A stretch of DNA of 64,000 nt from Anaerolineales bacterium (GCA_020059485.1 JAGVCA010000048.1:1-64000), one strand, 5' to 3'; counted from the stretch's first letter, positions 1 through 8,716 are shown. Notes: generated by a model not told the origin, from the letters alone. Program-made: numbers and translations.

Positions 1-132
1 CGTTGTCCTGGTTGTGGACTGGTATTGGACCGGGATGTGAATGCTGCCCGGAATGTGTTGGCAAGTGCATTCGACTCGCTCGGACGGAGCGATCAAGACG
101 GAACGTGGGCGGCTGCGCCGGGCGTGTCTTGA
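1..132 (+). CDS. tnpB: IS200/IS605-family TnpB (OrfB) C-terminal fragment, 5' part outside the window
   Basis: Frame 1 reads RCPGCGLVLDRDVNAARNVLASAFDSLGRSDQDGTWAAAPGVS*; CPxCG zinc-ribbon half plus DRDxNAARN RuvC motif diagnostic of TnpB. Confidence 0.85.
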   Translation, partial: RCPGCGLVLDRDVNAARNVLASAFDSLGRSDQDGTWAAAPGVS

Positions 133-136
133 GAAG

Positions 137-156
137 CTGTCGCCTTCAAGCGACAG
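137..156 (+). other. Hairpin at probable IS605-type right end / TnpB omega-RNA 3' region
   Basis: Perfect 7-bp stem CTGTCGC-CTTCAA-GCGACAG starting 4 nt after the tnpB stop, followed by AGTCGTCAC. Confidence 0.55.
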
Positions 157-499
157 AGTCGTCACAGGTCCTTTCCAATGTGATCAAATTGGCGCGGTGC
201 GTCAATTGGTTGTTAAGAATATTCAGAAAGATGTTCAGGGCATCGATTAACTGCGGCTCGGCCAGGGAGTAATAGACTGTATGTCCTTCCCGGCGGGTGG
301 CGACCAGTTCTTTTTCGCGCAGGACTTTGAGATGCCGGGAGGTGGCAGAAGAACTCAACCCAAGCTGCCTGGCGAGGGATTTGACGTTCCGTGGACCGCC
401 CGCCAGTTGATAAACGATCTGGACCCGATTGGGGTCGGCAACCGCGGTGCAGAACTCGGCTTGCAGTGTAGTGATCTCGGTAGAAAGGACATCCATCAT
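146..499 (-). CDS. ArsR/SmtB-family HTH transcriptional regulator
   Basis: 117 aa; winged-helix sequence GPRNVKSLARQLGLSSSATSRHLKVLREKELVATRREGHTVYYSL. Confidence 0.85.
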   Translation of the reverse strand: MMDVLSTEITTLQAEFCTAVADPNRVQIVYQLAGGPRNVKSLARQLGLSSSATSRHLKVLREKELVATRREGHTVYYSLAEPQLIDALNIFLNILNNQLTHRANLITLERTCDDSVA

Positions 500-512
500 T
501 ATAGTATTAGCC

Positions 513-530
513 TATTCGTTAATGCGAATA
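513..530. promoter_or_regulatory. Candidate ArsR operator
   Basis: TATTCG-TTAATG-CGAATA inverted repeat 14-31 bp upstream of the arsR-like start. Confidence 0.45.
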
Positions 531-637
531 TATCATTTGTGATAATTGTAACATGATGAAAATATCCGTAAAGTTACAGAATGTCCTGAGTATTTCGGGA
601 CATTTGTCATGTCGCGGAATTATCCGTGAAAAGAAAA

Positions 638-661
638 CAAGGGCATCCGGAGATGCCCTTG
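638..661 (-). terminator. Intrinsic terminator of the nrfD-like operon
   Basis: CAAGGGCATC-CGGA-GATGCCCTTG perfect 10-bp stem, T-rich tract downstream on the minus strand. Confidence 0.8.
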
Positions 662-680
662 TGTAGAGAACAAGAGGCGG

Positions 681-1976
681 TCAGTCGGCTGCAGCGGCAT
701 CGTGCCCAGGCCCGTGAAGGTGATCCTCACCTTTAAAGGGCAGGAACCTGGCTGCCAGGCTGAATGCGATCAGCCAGTACGAGATCACACCGATGGCGAC
801 CTGCCACTCGGTTTGGGTCGGGGAGTAGTTGTTCAGGATGACCGTCGGAGTGAACGGATCGTAAGTGATCTGTGCGATCAGGCCGGAGAGGTTGTAGTTC
901 CAGCGGGTCAGGATCGTGCACACGATTGGCATCAAGGCAAACAGAGCCAGCACCCGGATGCTCTTGATGCGCTTGGCGCTGATTAGCACAATCCCGGGGA
1001 TGACGGCAAACAGGATCTGCCCGATCCAAAAGGAAGTTGCATACGGGGCGACCTTGTTAAGCAGTTCGGTCTGCAGGGCGACTTCGAGATCGAAGCTGTA
1101 GTAGTTGGTGACTGCCCAGTCCCAGATGCGAATGTAGATGCACAGCAATGTGGCATAACCGGCGATCTGGGCAAGTTCGCGCAATACTTTGTCCTGGACC
1201 AGCCCTGGCCGCATGACCCGGAAGACGATGATGCTGGTGACAAACAGCAAGCAGGTACCACCCGCCACCGCTGAAACGACAAAGATGATCGGAGCAGATT
1301 GGCTGAACCACAGGCCGCGTCCCGAGAGCACACCGTAGGTCGCGCCAAGTGAGGCCTGGTGGAGCAGTGATAGCGTCAGGCCAACCACAGCGAGGAACGG
1401 CCCGGCTTTGTGCAGCCATCCAGAAAGTTTCTGCAGGAAATCCGTGGCGAGTTGCAGGAACTTAGACTTTTCAAGTATTGGGTGAGAATGAAAGAGGGGA
1501 TGCTCAAGGACGATCGGAAGCAGTTCGGCCAACAGCACGCTCAGGTAGAGTACCACGCACATGGTGATCTCCCACAACAGGGAGTGCGGCTGCCAATAAA
1601 CGATCGGGTGCCAGAAGCGGAACGGTTGGCCGAGATCGAAAAGCAGCACCATGCCGGCGGTGGAATAACCGAGGAACCCAAGCAGTACGGCCAGCATGCC
1701 GATGCGCTTGAAGCGTTCGATCCGCAGCAGATAGACGATCACGCCGAAGACAAACGCGCTGCCTCCCAGAGCAATGGCGGAGAGGTCGATGGCGATCCAT
1801 AGACCCCAGGCAACCTGGTTGGACAGCCCGGTGACCGAGAGGCCATCCCGGAGAACGGTGATCATGCCCTCTACCCCGATCAGGAAGCCGACCAGGAGGA
1901 AGACAACCCACAGCGGGAAGATATTGAACTTGCGCTGCCCAATCGTGATGGTGGGAACTTGGATGCTGTTTTCCAT
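681..1976 (-). CDS. NrfD/PsrC-family polytopic membrane (quinone-interacting) subunit
   Basis: Multiple TM helices; adjacent FeS and multiheme genes; start chosen at MENSIQVPT with GGGAGG SD. Confidence 0.85.
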   Translation of the reverse strand: MENSIQVPTITIGQRKFNIFPLWVVFLLVGFLIGVEGMITVLRDGLSVTGLSNQVAWGLWIAIDLSAIALGGSAFVFGVIVYLLRIERFKRIGMLAVLLGFLGYSTAGMVLLFDLGQPFRFWHPIVYWQPHSLLWEITMCVVLYLSVLLAELLPIVLEHPLFHSHPILEKSKFLQLATDFLQKLSGWLHKAGPFLAVVGLTLSLLHQASLGATYGVLSGRGLWFSQSAPIIFVVSAVAGGTCLLFVTSIIVFRVMRPGLVQDKVLRELAQIAGYATLLCIYIRIWDWAVTNYYSFDLEVALQTELLNKVAPYATSFWIGQILFAVIPGIVLISAKRIKSIRVLALFALMPIVCTILTRWNYNLSGLIAQITYDPFTPTVILNNYSPTQTEWQVAIGVISYWLIAFSLAARFLPFKGEDHLHGPGHDAAAAD

Positions 1977-1980
1977 TGGT

Positions 1981-2793
1981 CTAACCTCCCTTGGCCCGGG
2001 GCGGGATATAGAGCACGGCAGGTTCGGTGCTGAGTTCATCGCGCAGCCGGATGGGGTTGTCGCTGACCGCCAGTTTGCGGTTGGCCGGGCTTTCCGGGTC
2101 GTTCAGGTCGCCAAAGACGCGCGAGCCGGTGGGGCAAGCCACGATGCAGGCTGGCGTGGCGGCGGCATCCACGCCCGGAACTAGGCCGCGTTCCAGGCCA
2201 TAGTCGATCCGGTGGGAGCAAAAATGACATTTTTCCATCACGCCGCGGTCACGCGGGGGCAGTTCCGGCGTACCGAACAGCGGTACGGTCGGGCTGTCCT
2301 CGGAGAAATCTTTCCAGTTGAAGACCCGGACATCATACGGGCAGGCGATCATGCAGTAACGGCAGCCGATGCACAGATCGTAATCCATGGCAATGATGCC
2401 GTCATCCCGGATGTAGGTGGCCTCGACCGGGCAGACATGGACACAGGGCGGGCTACCGCACTGCATACATGGGCGAGAGAGGAAATACTCATCGCCATTT
2501 TCGGTCGTCTCCGTGGTGACGATGTTGTAGCGCATCTCGTCGGTCAGGTTGTTGACCGCCTGGCAAGCGTAGGTGCAGTAGTTACAGCCAATGCACAGGT
2601 CGATGTCGATGATCATTCCCCAGCGGTGCTTGCCTTCCGGATTGTCACTTGCACCCCGATCAGACTTAGGGGCTTTGGTGACCTGCCGCAGGGCGGCTGT
2701 CCCTAAGGCGGTACCGCTCAACAGGAGGAAATCCCGGCGCGACAGTTTGCCGTTGTCCTGCGATTGGTCTGGTATGTTGGTTTTTTCAGACAT
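1981..2793 (-). CDS. TAT-exported 4x[4Fe-4S] ferredoxin-type subunit (DmsB/NrfC/PsrB-like)
   Basis: SRRDFLLLSG TAT-like signal; CIGCNYCTYAC, CMQCGSPPCVHVC, CIGCRYCMIAC clusters. Confidence 0.9.
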   Translation of the reverse strand: MSEKTNIPDQSQDNGKLSRRDFLLLSGTALGTAALRQVTKAPKSDRGASDNPEGKHRWGMIIDIDLCIGCNYCTYACQAVNNLTDEMRYNIVTTETTENGDEYFLSRPCMQCGSPPCVHVCPVEATYIRDDGIIAMDYDLCIGCRYCMIACPYDVRVFNWKDFSEDSPTVPLFGTPELPPRDRGVMEKCHFCSHRIDYGLERGLVPGVDAAATPACIVACPTGSRVFGDLNDPESPANRKLAVSDNPIRLRDELSTEPAVLYIPPRAKGG

Positions 2794-2826
2794 TTTTAAT
2801 TCTCCAGGTTGCCTGGTTGGTGCGGA

Positions 2827-5079
2827 TCAAACATCAGAGGCTGGGGGTTCTTCATCAGTCTCCGGTGTATCACCGTTCCCGCCTTTGCGGCTGAACACGA
2901 TTGTCAGGCCGACACCGAGTACCAGAGCGCCAAAGAAAGCGGCCCAGACGGGGATGTTGATGCCCACCCGCTCAGGTTCTTCGACCACCACTTCTTCCAC
3001 CGGGAGCGGGGAAGTAGTGTCGCTGCCGGTGATGATCGCGTTGGCGCTGTGGATCGATTCCTGATGACATTCCAGACAGGTATCGGAGCCGATCTTCCAG
3101 GTGTGGCCGGTATTGAATTCCGTGTTCATATGGCATTCGTTGCAGACCAACCCGGCAGCTGTGTGGGTGGAGTGAGCGATCTGCTCGGTGTTATCTGGGT
3201 GGCAGGTCTGGCAGGAGATCACGAACCCGCCGATGGTCATCTGGTCCTGCGAGTGGGGGTTGTGGCAGGTGACGCAGGTGACGTTGTACTCACTGTGGAC
3301 ACTCTCTTCCCAGTCGCGGTATTCGTTGATGTGACAGGCGCCGCAGATCTCAGCGGCCTTGGACATCGTGAAGGCTACCTGCGGGTGCGGACCGTCTTCT
3401 TCAAGATGGTGGCAGGAAACACAGCCAACCGAGTTATCCATGTGGGAACTCGTGCCCCACAGTTCATGTTCGGTGACATGGCAGGCTTTGCAGGCATCCG
3501 GGTCGGTCGGGGTAGAGGGAAGCGGCTCGACGAAGCTGGTTTCAGGCGGGAAGTTGGTCAGTTTGGTGACCTCCGCCTCTGAATAACCGAGGGCAACGAA
3601 ATCGAGCCGGCTGCCTTCGCCTGTGTGACAGTCCTGGCAAGCCAGCGCCTGGGAGGCGGGTGCAACCATATGGGTGATCGGCCAGTACATCTGGGAATCG
3701 ACAAAGCCGAAATTGCCGCTGTAGGGCAGGCCGGCGTATTCCATCCCGGAGGTGATGGCCGCGTTCCAGTCAAAGGTCTTCCAGTAGGCAGCCTCGTCCT
3801 GGCCGAAAAGATGCGGGATGGCCAGGATGTTGTTGCCTGAATCGTAAGGTTGTTTGGCAGTGAAATTTTTAACCGGGTAGAGCCTGGCGTTCGGGTCGTC
3901 TTTGTCACCGAGGAAGGTGTTAATGGCGACTACGCCAGAGGGATCAATCACCTCACCGGGCAGGCTGTAAGAGACATTGCCGTTGTACCAGGTGTATTGC
4001 GGCACAACATTGGTCTCGAAGGTGAAAGCGCCTTTCTTGCTGTCATAGATCACCCAGCCGTTATCATCGGCGTCGGTATACGGTTTTTCTGCCGAGTTCA
4101 ATTGCCCGGCCACCGACCAATCCCAGGTCATCTTGGTGGGCAGACCGCCGCGCGCAAATTCGGGGATATGGCAAGTCTGGCAGGCAACTTTGTCGCTGTG
4201 ATTGTTGAGCGAATCAAGGTCGTGGGGTGTGGTGGTGTGGCAATCTTCGCAGCCCTGCCAGTCGCCCTCGGCGCTGGCATACCTGCTGCCGGCGATCTGG
4301 TGTCCTTCGGTCATGTGGCAGGCGGTGCAGTTGAAGTCTGCGCCGTCAGCGGACATATGGACATCGAGTTCATACGGCGGATCGATCAGCGTGGTGTCCA
4401 GGTCGCCGTGTTTGACGTAATCGCCGCCGCCGCCGTAGAAGTGGCAGGAGCCGCAGGTCTCGCGGGAAGTCCGGCCGATGTTCTGGGCGACGTTGGCCAG
4501 GTCGGGCGGGGAGAAGATCTTACCGCTGCCGACAGGAAATTCGGTCTCAGAGGCTGCGGGATAGCCGGCGCCGGTGGGGAACTTTTCGTAGGTGCCGGTG
4601 GTGTCGTGGCAGACCAGACAATCGATATTCTCCTCCTCAGAGAAATCGAATGTATTGTCTTCCCAGCCGTAACCGATATGGCAGCTGGTGCAGCGCGGTT
4701 CGTTGGACTGAATGCTGATACAGAAGTTGTTGATCAGGTTTTTCTTGCCCAGCACCTGGCCGGTTTGTTCGTTGGTCAGCTCCCAGGTCCAGTGAACGGT
4801 GTTCATGATCTCGGGGGCGACGTCGGTATGGCAGGAGAGACAGGCTCTCGTGACCGCCTGGGGAGTCTCGAATGGCCCTTGCAGCGCGCCGAAGGTGCTG
4901 TGATCGATGACCGGGTCTTGCGGGTTGGGTCCAGGTTCGGGCGTGTTGTCCTGTGCGCTGACGGTCATTACCCCGGTTAACCCAATGGCAACAATCATCA
5001 GGGTCAGCCCAAGAATGATAAAGAGCCAATTCGCGTTTGGTTTTCTGGAATGGTGCATGTGCATCTCTCCTTGGATCAA
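2827..5079 (-). CDS. Multiheme c-type cytochrome, octaheme tetrathionate reductase-like, 15 CxxCH
   Basis: 15 CxxCH motifs counted; N-terminal signal; C-terminal TM anchor; CTSCHIGYGW...NIDCLVCHDTTGTYEK resembles the OTR family. Confidence 0.85.
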   Translation of the reverse strand: MIQGEMHMHHSRKPNANWLFIILGLTLMIVAIGLTGVMTVSAQDNTPEPGPNPQDPVIDHSTFGALQGPFETPQAVTRACLSCHTDVAPEIMNTVHWTWELTNEQTGQVLGKKNLINNFCISIQSNEPRCTSCHIGYGWEDNTFDFSEEENIDCLVCHDTTGTYEKFPTGAGYPAASETEFPVGSGKIFSPPDLANVAQNIGRTSRETCGSCHFYGGGGDYVKHGDLDTTLIDPPYELDVHMSADGADFNCTACHMTEGHQIAGSRYASAEGDWQGCEDCHTTTPHDLDSLNNHSDKVACQTCHIPEFARGGLPTKMTWDWSVAGQLNSAEKPYTDADDNGWVIYDSKKGAFTFETNVVPQYTWYNGNVSYSLPGEVIDPSGVVAINTFLGDKDDPNARLYPVKNFTAKQPYDSGNNILAIPHLFGQDEAAYWKTFDWNAAITSGMEYAGLPYSGNFGFVDSQMYWPITHMVAPASQALACQDCHTGEGSRLDFVALGYSEAEVTKLTNFPPETSFVEPLPSTPTDPDACKACHVTEHELWGTSSHMDNSVGCVSCHHLEEDGPHPQVAFTMSKAAEICGACHINEYRDWEESVHSEYNVTCVTCHNPHSQDQMTIGGFVISCQTCHPDNTEQIAHSTHTAAGLVCNECHMNTEFNTGHTWKIGSDTCLECHQESIHSANAIITGSDTTSPLPVEEVVVEEPERVGINIPVWAAFFGALVLGVGLTIVFSRKGGNGDTPETDEEPPASDV

Positions 5080-5107
5080 AATAAAAACTGATGCTTGTGT
5101 ATTATCT

Positions 5108-5140
5108 AAACTTATAAAAGCAGACAGGTTTTATAAGTTT
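5108..5140. promoter_or_regulatory. Long inverted repeat upstream of the 15-heme cytochrome operon
   Basis: AAACTTATAAAA-GCAGACAGG-TTTTATAAGTTT, perfect 12-bp arms. Confidence 0.6.
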
Positions 5141-5199
5141 TGTGAAAATTGTAGCATGGGGAGGTGTTCTTATAAGGAGAGAATGTACCTATATTTATA

Positions 5200-5213
5200 G
5201 GGACAAATGTCCC
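5200..5213. promoter_or_regulatory. GGGACA-AA-TGTCCC palindrome (candidate operator)
   Basis: Perfect palindrome upstream of the cytochrome operon; related sequence at 597-610. Confidence 0.4.
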
Positions 5214-5299
5214 GAATGGATTTAATGGGAATTTTGGATAAAAACGAGGGGTTTGGCGGATCCGGGCTTGAACCTGATGGAATCGTTCAGGTTCTGGCG

Positions 5300-5782
5300 T
5301 CAGTCGGTCGGATCAGTCAGGACCGCGAGCCGCGCGCCAGTTAGATTAACCAGGTCGGCAGGTGCCAGTTCGAGGTTCAGTCCGCGCTGCCCGCCGGAGA
5401 CCAGGATGGTGGCATACTTCTCGGCGGCGCGGTCAAGCAGGATCTGGAACCCTTTGTTGATCAACGCCAGGGGGGAGATGCCACCGGTCTGGAGCCCTGT
5501 GAGGGATTCGGCCTGGTCGTGTGAGGCGACCTTGAGTTTTTTCTCGCCGAGGACGGCGGCCGCCAGTTTCAGGACGAGTTCGCGGTCTCCTGGGATGACC
5601 GCCAGGACCGGTTTGCCCGGCCCGGTGCGGACCGCTACGATGGACTTGAAGATCTGGCCGGCCGGCAGGTGCAGAAAATCGGCTACCTCCTGCGCGCTGA
5701 GTTTTTCATCCGGCAGGGGATGGGCGGCGTAATTCACTTTTTTCGCGTCCAGCATCCGGGTGACGTTATTTGTGACCGTCAA
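5300..5782 (-). CDS. ybaK: YbaK/EbsC-type aminoacyl-tRNA deacylase
   Basis: 160 aa; KSIVAVRTGPGKPVLAVIPGDRELVLKLAA...GGISPLAL family pattern. Confidence 0.85.
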   Translation of the reverse strand: MTVTNNVTRMLDAKKVNYAAHPLPDEKLSAQEVADFLHLPAGQIFKSIVAVRTGPGKPVLAVIPGDRELVLKLAAAVLGEKKLKVASHDQAESLTGLQTGGISPLALINKGFQILLDRAAEKYATILVSGGQRGLNLELAPADLVNLTGARLAVLTDPTD

Positions 5783-7218
5783 TCAGCCCTCCTGATCGGG
5801 AGAACAACAGTGAAGACCGCCCCTCCCTCAGAGTGGTTGGCGGCGGTGATCAATCCGCCATGGGCCTGGGCCAACCGCTGGGCGATCGTCAATCCCAGGC
5901 CGGTGCCGCCTTGCTGGCGGTCGCGGGAGTGGTCCGCACGGTAAAAACGTTCGAAGATGTGGGGAAGCGCTTCCTGTGCGATACCCGGGCCTGTGTCATG
6001 GACCGTTATTTGCTGCTGGTCCGCATTGCAGGTCAGTGCTACTGTGATCTGACCGCCCGGAGGGGTATGCCTAAGGCTGTTGCTTAGCAGATTGGTGATC
6101 ACCTGGGAGATGCGCTGCGGATCCGCCATTAATGGCGGGCAGTCGGCCGGGAGGCTGGTCTCAAGGGTGAGTTGGCGTGCCTCCATATTGGGCCGGAACG
6201 CCTCGACATTCTGCTGGATCAGGCTCGAAAGTGTACATGACTCAAGGCGCAGGGTCAGTGAGTTCTCATCCGCCAATGCCAGCGTCCGCAGGTCTTCGAC
6301 AAGTTGGCTGAGCAGTTGGTTTTGATGGATGACCGGTCCGAGGTTTTCGAGCGTGAGGGGATAGATACCATCCTGGATAGCCTCCAGATTGGCACGCTGG
6401 ACAGCCAAGGGGGTACGCAGTTCATGGGCGATATCGGCAGTAAGGGCCTGGCGCAGCTGTTGAGAGTGTTGCAATCGGCTTGCCATCTGGTTGAAAGCGC
6501 CGGCCAGCTGACCGATCTCGTCCCGACTCTCGATCTTGGAGCGGACTGCGAGATTATCTTCTGCAAAGGCTGAGACGGTATCTGTCAGGCTGCGGACCGG
6601 ACGCATCAGGACGTAAGCGAATAGAATGGCCAGCCCCAGCGAAAGACCGCCGGTCAGCAAAGCCGTCAGCAGCAGCGAGCGGTTAATGCTCGCGCTTAAT
6701 TCGGCTTGTACGACCTCACCCAGGTCTATCACCCGGCTGTCGGGGATGAGATACCCGACGGTCTGGTTCTGGCTTACGACCGGGAGGGCGGATTCCAGAA
6801 TATTGGGCGACAGAAGCGTGTCTGGTTCAAACGATTCTGAAAAGATCACGACTCCGGCAGCATCCGTTAAAGTAAGTTCTCCGAGCATGCTCAAGCCCAT
6901 CAGACCAGTACTGCCCTGCGGTGTCCCCTGTTGTGCTCCCTGGCCCTGACCTTGCGGTCCTCCATGGCCCATGCCCCCTGGACTGCCGGTCATCCCGCTT
7001 TGCATACCATCGGCGAGAACATCCGCGACCCCGTCCCAACTCCCATTGGTGCCGTAATAATCGGCCAGATGGTCAGCGAGGCGGTCCGCGCCTGCAAACC
7101 CGCCGCTTCGGGCGAACGATGCCAGGGTGGACCTGGTTTGAGTTCCAACCACAGTCCCCAGGATCACGAGGGCGATCAGGGCGATCAGGAGAAAGGCAAG
7201 GAATAATTTGATCCGCAT
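5779..7218 (-). CDS. Sensor histidine kinase with HAMP domain
   Basis: HELRTPLAV H-box, NLLSNSLRHTPPGG N-box, GTGLGLTIAQRL. Confidence 0.95.
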   Translation of the reverse strand: MRIKLFLAFLLIALIALVILGTVVGTQTRSTLASFARSGGFAGADRLADHLADYYGTNGSWDGVADVLADGMQSGMTGSPGGMGHGGPQGQGQGAQQGTPQGSTGLMGLSMLGELTLTDAAGVVIFSESFEPDTLLSPNILESALPVVSQNQTVGYLIPDSRVIDLGEVVQAELSASINRSLLLTALLTGGLSLGLAILFAYVLMRPVRSLTDTVSAFAEDNLAVRSKIESRDEIGQLAGAFNQMASRLQHSQQLRQALTADIAHELRTPLAVQRANLEAIQDGIYPLTLENLGPVIHQNQLLSQLVEDLRTLALADENSLTLRLESCTLSSLIQQNVEAFRPNMEARQLTLETSLPADCPPLMADPQRISQVITNLLSNSLRHTPPGGQITVALTCNADQQQITVHDTGPGIAQEALPHIFERFYRADHSRDRQQGGTGLGLTIAQRLAQAHGGLITAANHSEGGAVFTVVLPIRRAD

Positions 7219-7221
7219 GGG

Positions 7222-7908
7222 TCAATCCCCGGCAAACTTATAGCCAACGCCGAAAACCGTCAGAATGTAGCGCGGCTGTTTGGGATCTGGTTCGATCTTG
7301 CTGCGAAGATTTTTGATGTGGGCATCGATGGTGCGTTCATAGCCTTCATAAGCGCTGCCATCCTGGGTTTGTTCCAGCAGCTGCAGCCGGGAAAAAACCC
7401 GGCCAGGTGCGCTTGCCAGGGCAGTCAGCAGTTGGAACTCGGTTGGTGTCAGGTCAAACGAGGTGCCATTCTGAATGACGGAATGATTCTCGGGATTGAT
7501 CTCAAACCCGGCAGACCGAATGATGGCGGTACCGCGCTGGACTGAACCGGTGGCGCGGCGCAGGACGGTCCGCACCCGGGCGACCACTTCTCTTGGAGAA
7601 TAGGGTTTGGAGATGTAATCGTCTGCACCAAGCTCCAATCCGATCAACCGGTCGGTTTCTTCTACCCGGGCGGTGACCATGATGATCGGCGTATCGTCCT
7701 GGCGGCGGATCGTCCTGGCGACGTCCAGGCCGTCCATACCAGGCAGGTTAAGATCGAGGATCACCAGGTCGGGATGGGTGGACCGCCAGGTCTCCAGGCC
7801 GGTATCGCCGCGATAGGAGCTGTGGACCTCAAATCCAGCCTGTTCCAGGTAAGATCTGAGGACTTTCACCAGTTCGGCTTCGTCTTCAATGATCAGGATG
7901 CGCTGCAT
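7222..7908 (-). CDS. OmpR/PhoB-family response regulator
   Basis: MQRILIIEDEAELVKV receiver and C-terminal winged helix; paired with the kinase. Confidence 0.95.
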   Translation of the reverse strand: MQRILIIEDEAELVKVLRSYLEQAGFEVHSSYRGDTGLETWRSTHPDLVILDLNLPGMDGLDVARTIRRQDDTPIIMVTARVEETDRLIGLELGADDYISKPYSPREVVARVRTVLRRATGSVQRGTAIIRSAGFEINPENHSVIQNGTSFDLTPTEFQLLTALASAPGRVFSRLQLLEQTQDGSAYEGYERTIDAHIKNLRSKIEPDPKQPRYILTVFGVGYKFAGD

Positions 7909-7947
7909 AGCTAAATTATAGTCCAGAAGGTTGGCCTGCCTGGCAAA

Positions 7948-7973
7948 AGAGGCGTATGTTCCCATACGCCTCT
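7948..7973 (-). terminator. Intrinsic terminator between the small secreted-protein gene and the response regulator
   Basis: AGAGGCGTATG-TTCC-CATACGCCTCT with flanking T-rich tract. Confidence 0.65.
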
Positions 7974-7995
7974 CTTTTCAAGGTTGTGTTTGATC

Positions 7996-8520
7996 CTAGC
8001 TGCCGGGTTGGGTGGTTTCATTCAGATGCGGGCAACCGCCGCCAAACCCACCGCCATTGCCTTTACCCGGTCCCCCGAATTGGCGGAAACCGCCCCCACC
8101 ACCGGGCATGCCGCCGTGCATTCCGGGACCAAAACCGCTCTCCATCCGATCTTTCATGAAGGTGTATTGATCCTCCGTCAGCGTACCGTCGGCATAGGCC
8201 AGGTCCAACGCATCAAGGCGGGCTTGCAGGAATAGATCTCTGATCTCCGCTTGCTCGAAACCGAGGTCTGCGGCGATCTCGTAAAAGCTTTCGCCTGCTG
8301 CAATGCGGGCCTCGAAGGTTTCTTCGGAAATACCCAGTGCACTGGCCAGTCCGGTGTGCATGTAATCCGACATCCAACCTGAACCTTGTTCGGCTTGTTC
8401 ACCCTCCCCGCAGAACGGGCAGAACGGAGTAGGGGGATCCTCAGTCTGGGCCATGACGACCCCGAGGGTTAGCACCCCGAGCACGGCAAGAATGCCACCA
8501 ATCATCAATAAACGTTTCAT
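7996..8520 (-). CDS. Small secreted protein with Gly-rich C-terminus
   Basis: Signal peptide MKRLLMIGGILAVLGVLTLGVVMAQ; low-complexity GGGGGFRQFGGPGKGNGGGFGGG tail. Confidence 0.75.
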   Translation of the reverse strand: MKRLLMIGGILAVLGVLTLGVVMAQTEDPPTPFCPFCGEGEQAEQGSGWMSDYMHTGLASALGISEETFEARIAAGESFYEIAADLGFEQAEIRDLFLQARLDALDLAYADGTLTEDQYTFMKDRMESGFGPGMHGGMPGGGGGFRQFGGPGKGNGGGFGGGCPHLNETTQPGS

Positions 8521-8569
8521 ATCTTTCTCCTTTTGGATATTTAATTATTTTCATTGTAGGATATAGCTA

Positions 8570-8588
8570 TGAAGAAGTTGTGAAGAAG
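8570..8588. promoter_or_regulatory. Tandem direct repeat, OmpR-type response-regulator site candidate
   Basis: TGAAGAAG-TTG-TGAAGAAG, 11-bp periodicity, upstream of the secreted-protein / TCS genes. Confidence 0.45.
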
Positions 8589-8617
8589 GTTTGTGGAAAT
8601 ATTGATGACAAGGAAGA

Positions 8618-8635
8618 TTGTGTAAATAATCACAA
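8618..8635. promoter_or_regulatory. CRP/FNR-family-like palindrome
   Basis: TTGTGTAAATAATCACAA upstream of the 21-heme cytochrome operon. Confidence 0.45.
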
Positions 8636-8716
8636 TAAGGAGTATGTTGGTAAGATTTACCTATGTCGGTATTTGGATGGGGGGGGATATAATAATTTCA
8701 GTCTTGAGGAGGTATT

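Noticed and set aside
3850-4980. 376-aa plus-strand ORF
   Set aside because: Antisense to the 15-heme cytochrome; no family signature.
8679-8687. G-run (gggggggg) before the ferredoxin gene
   Set aside because: Could be phase-variable, but it is outside the ORF and a single instance; no support.
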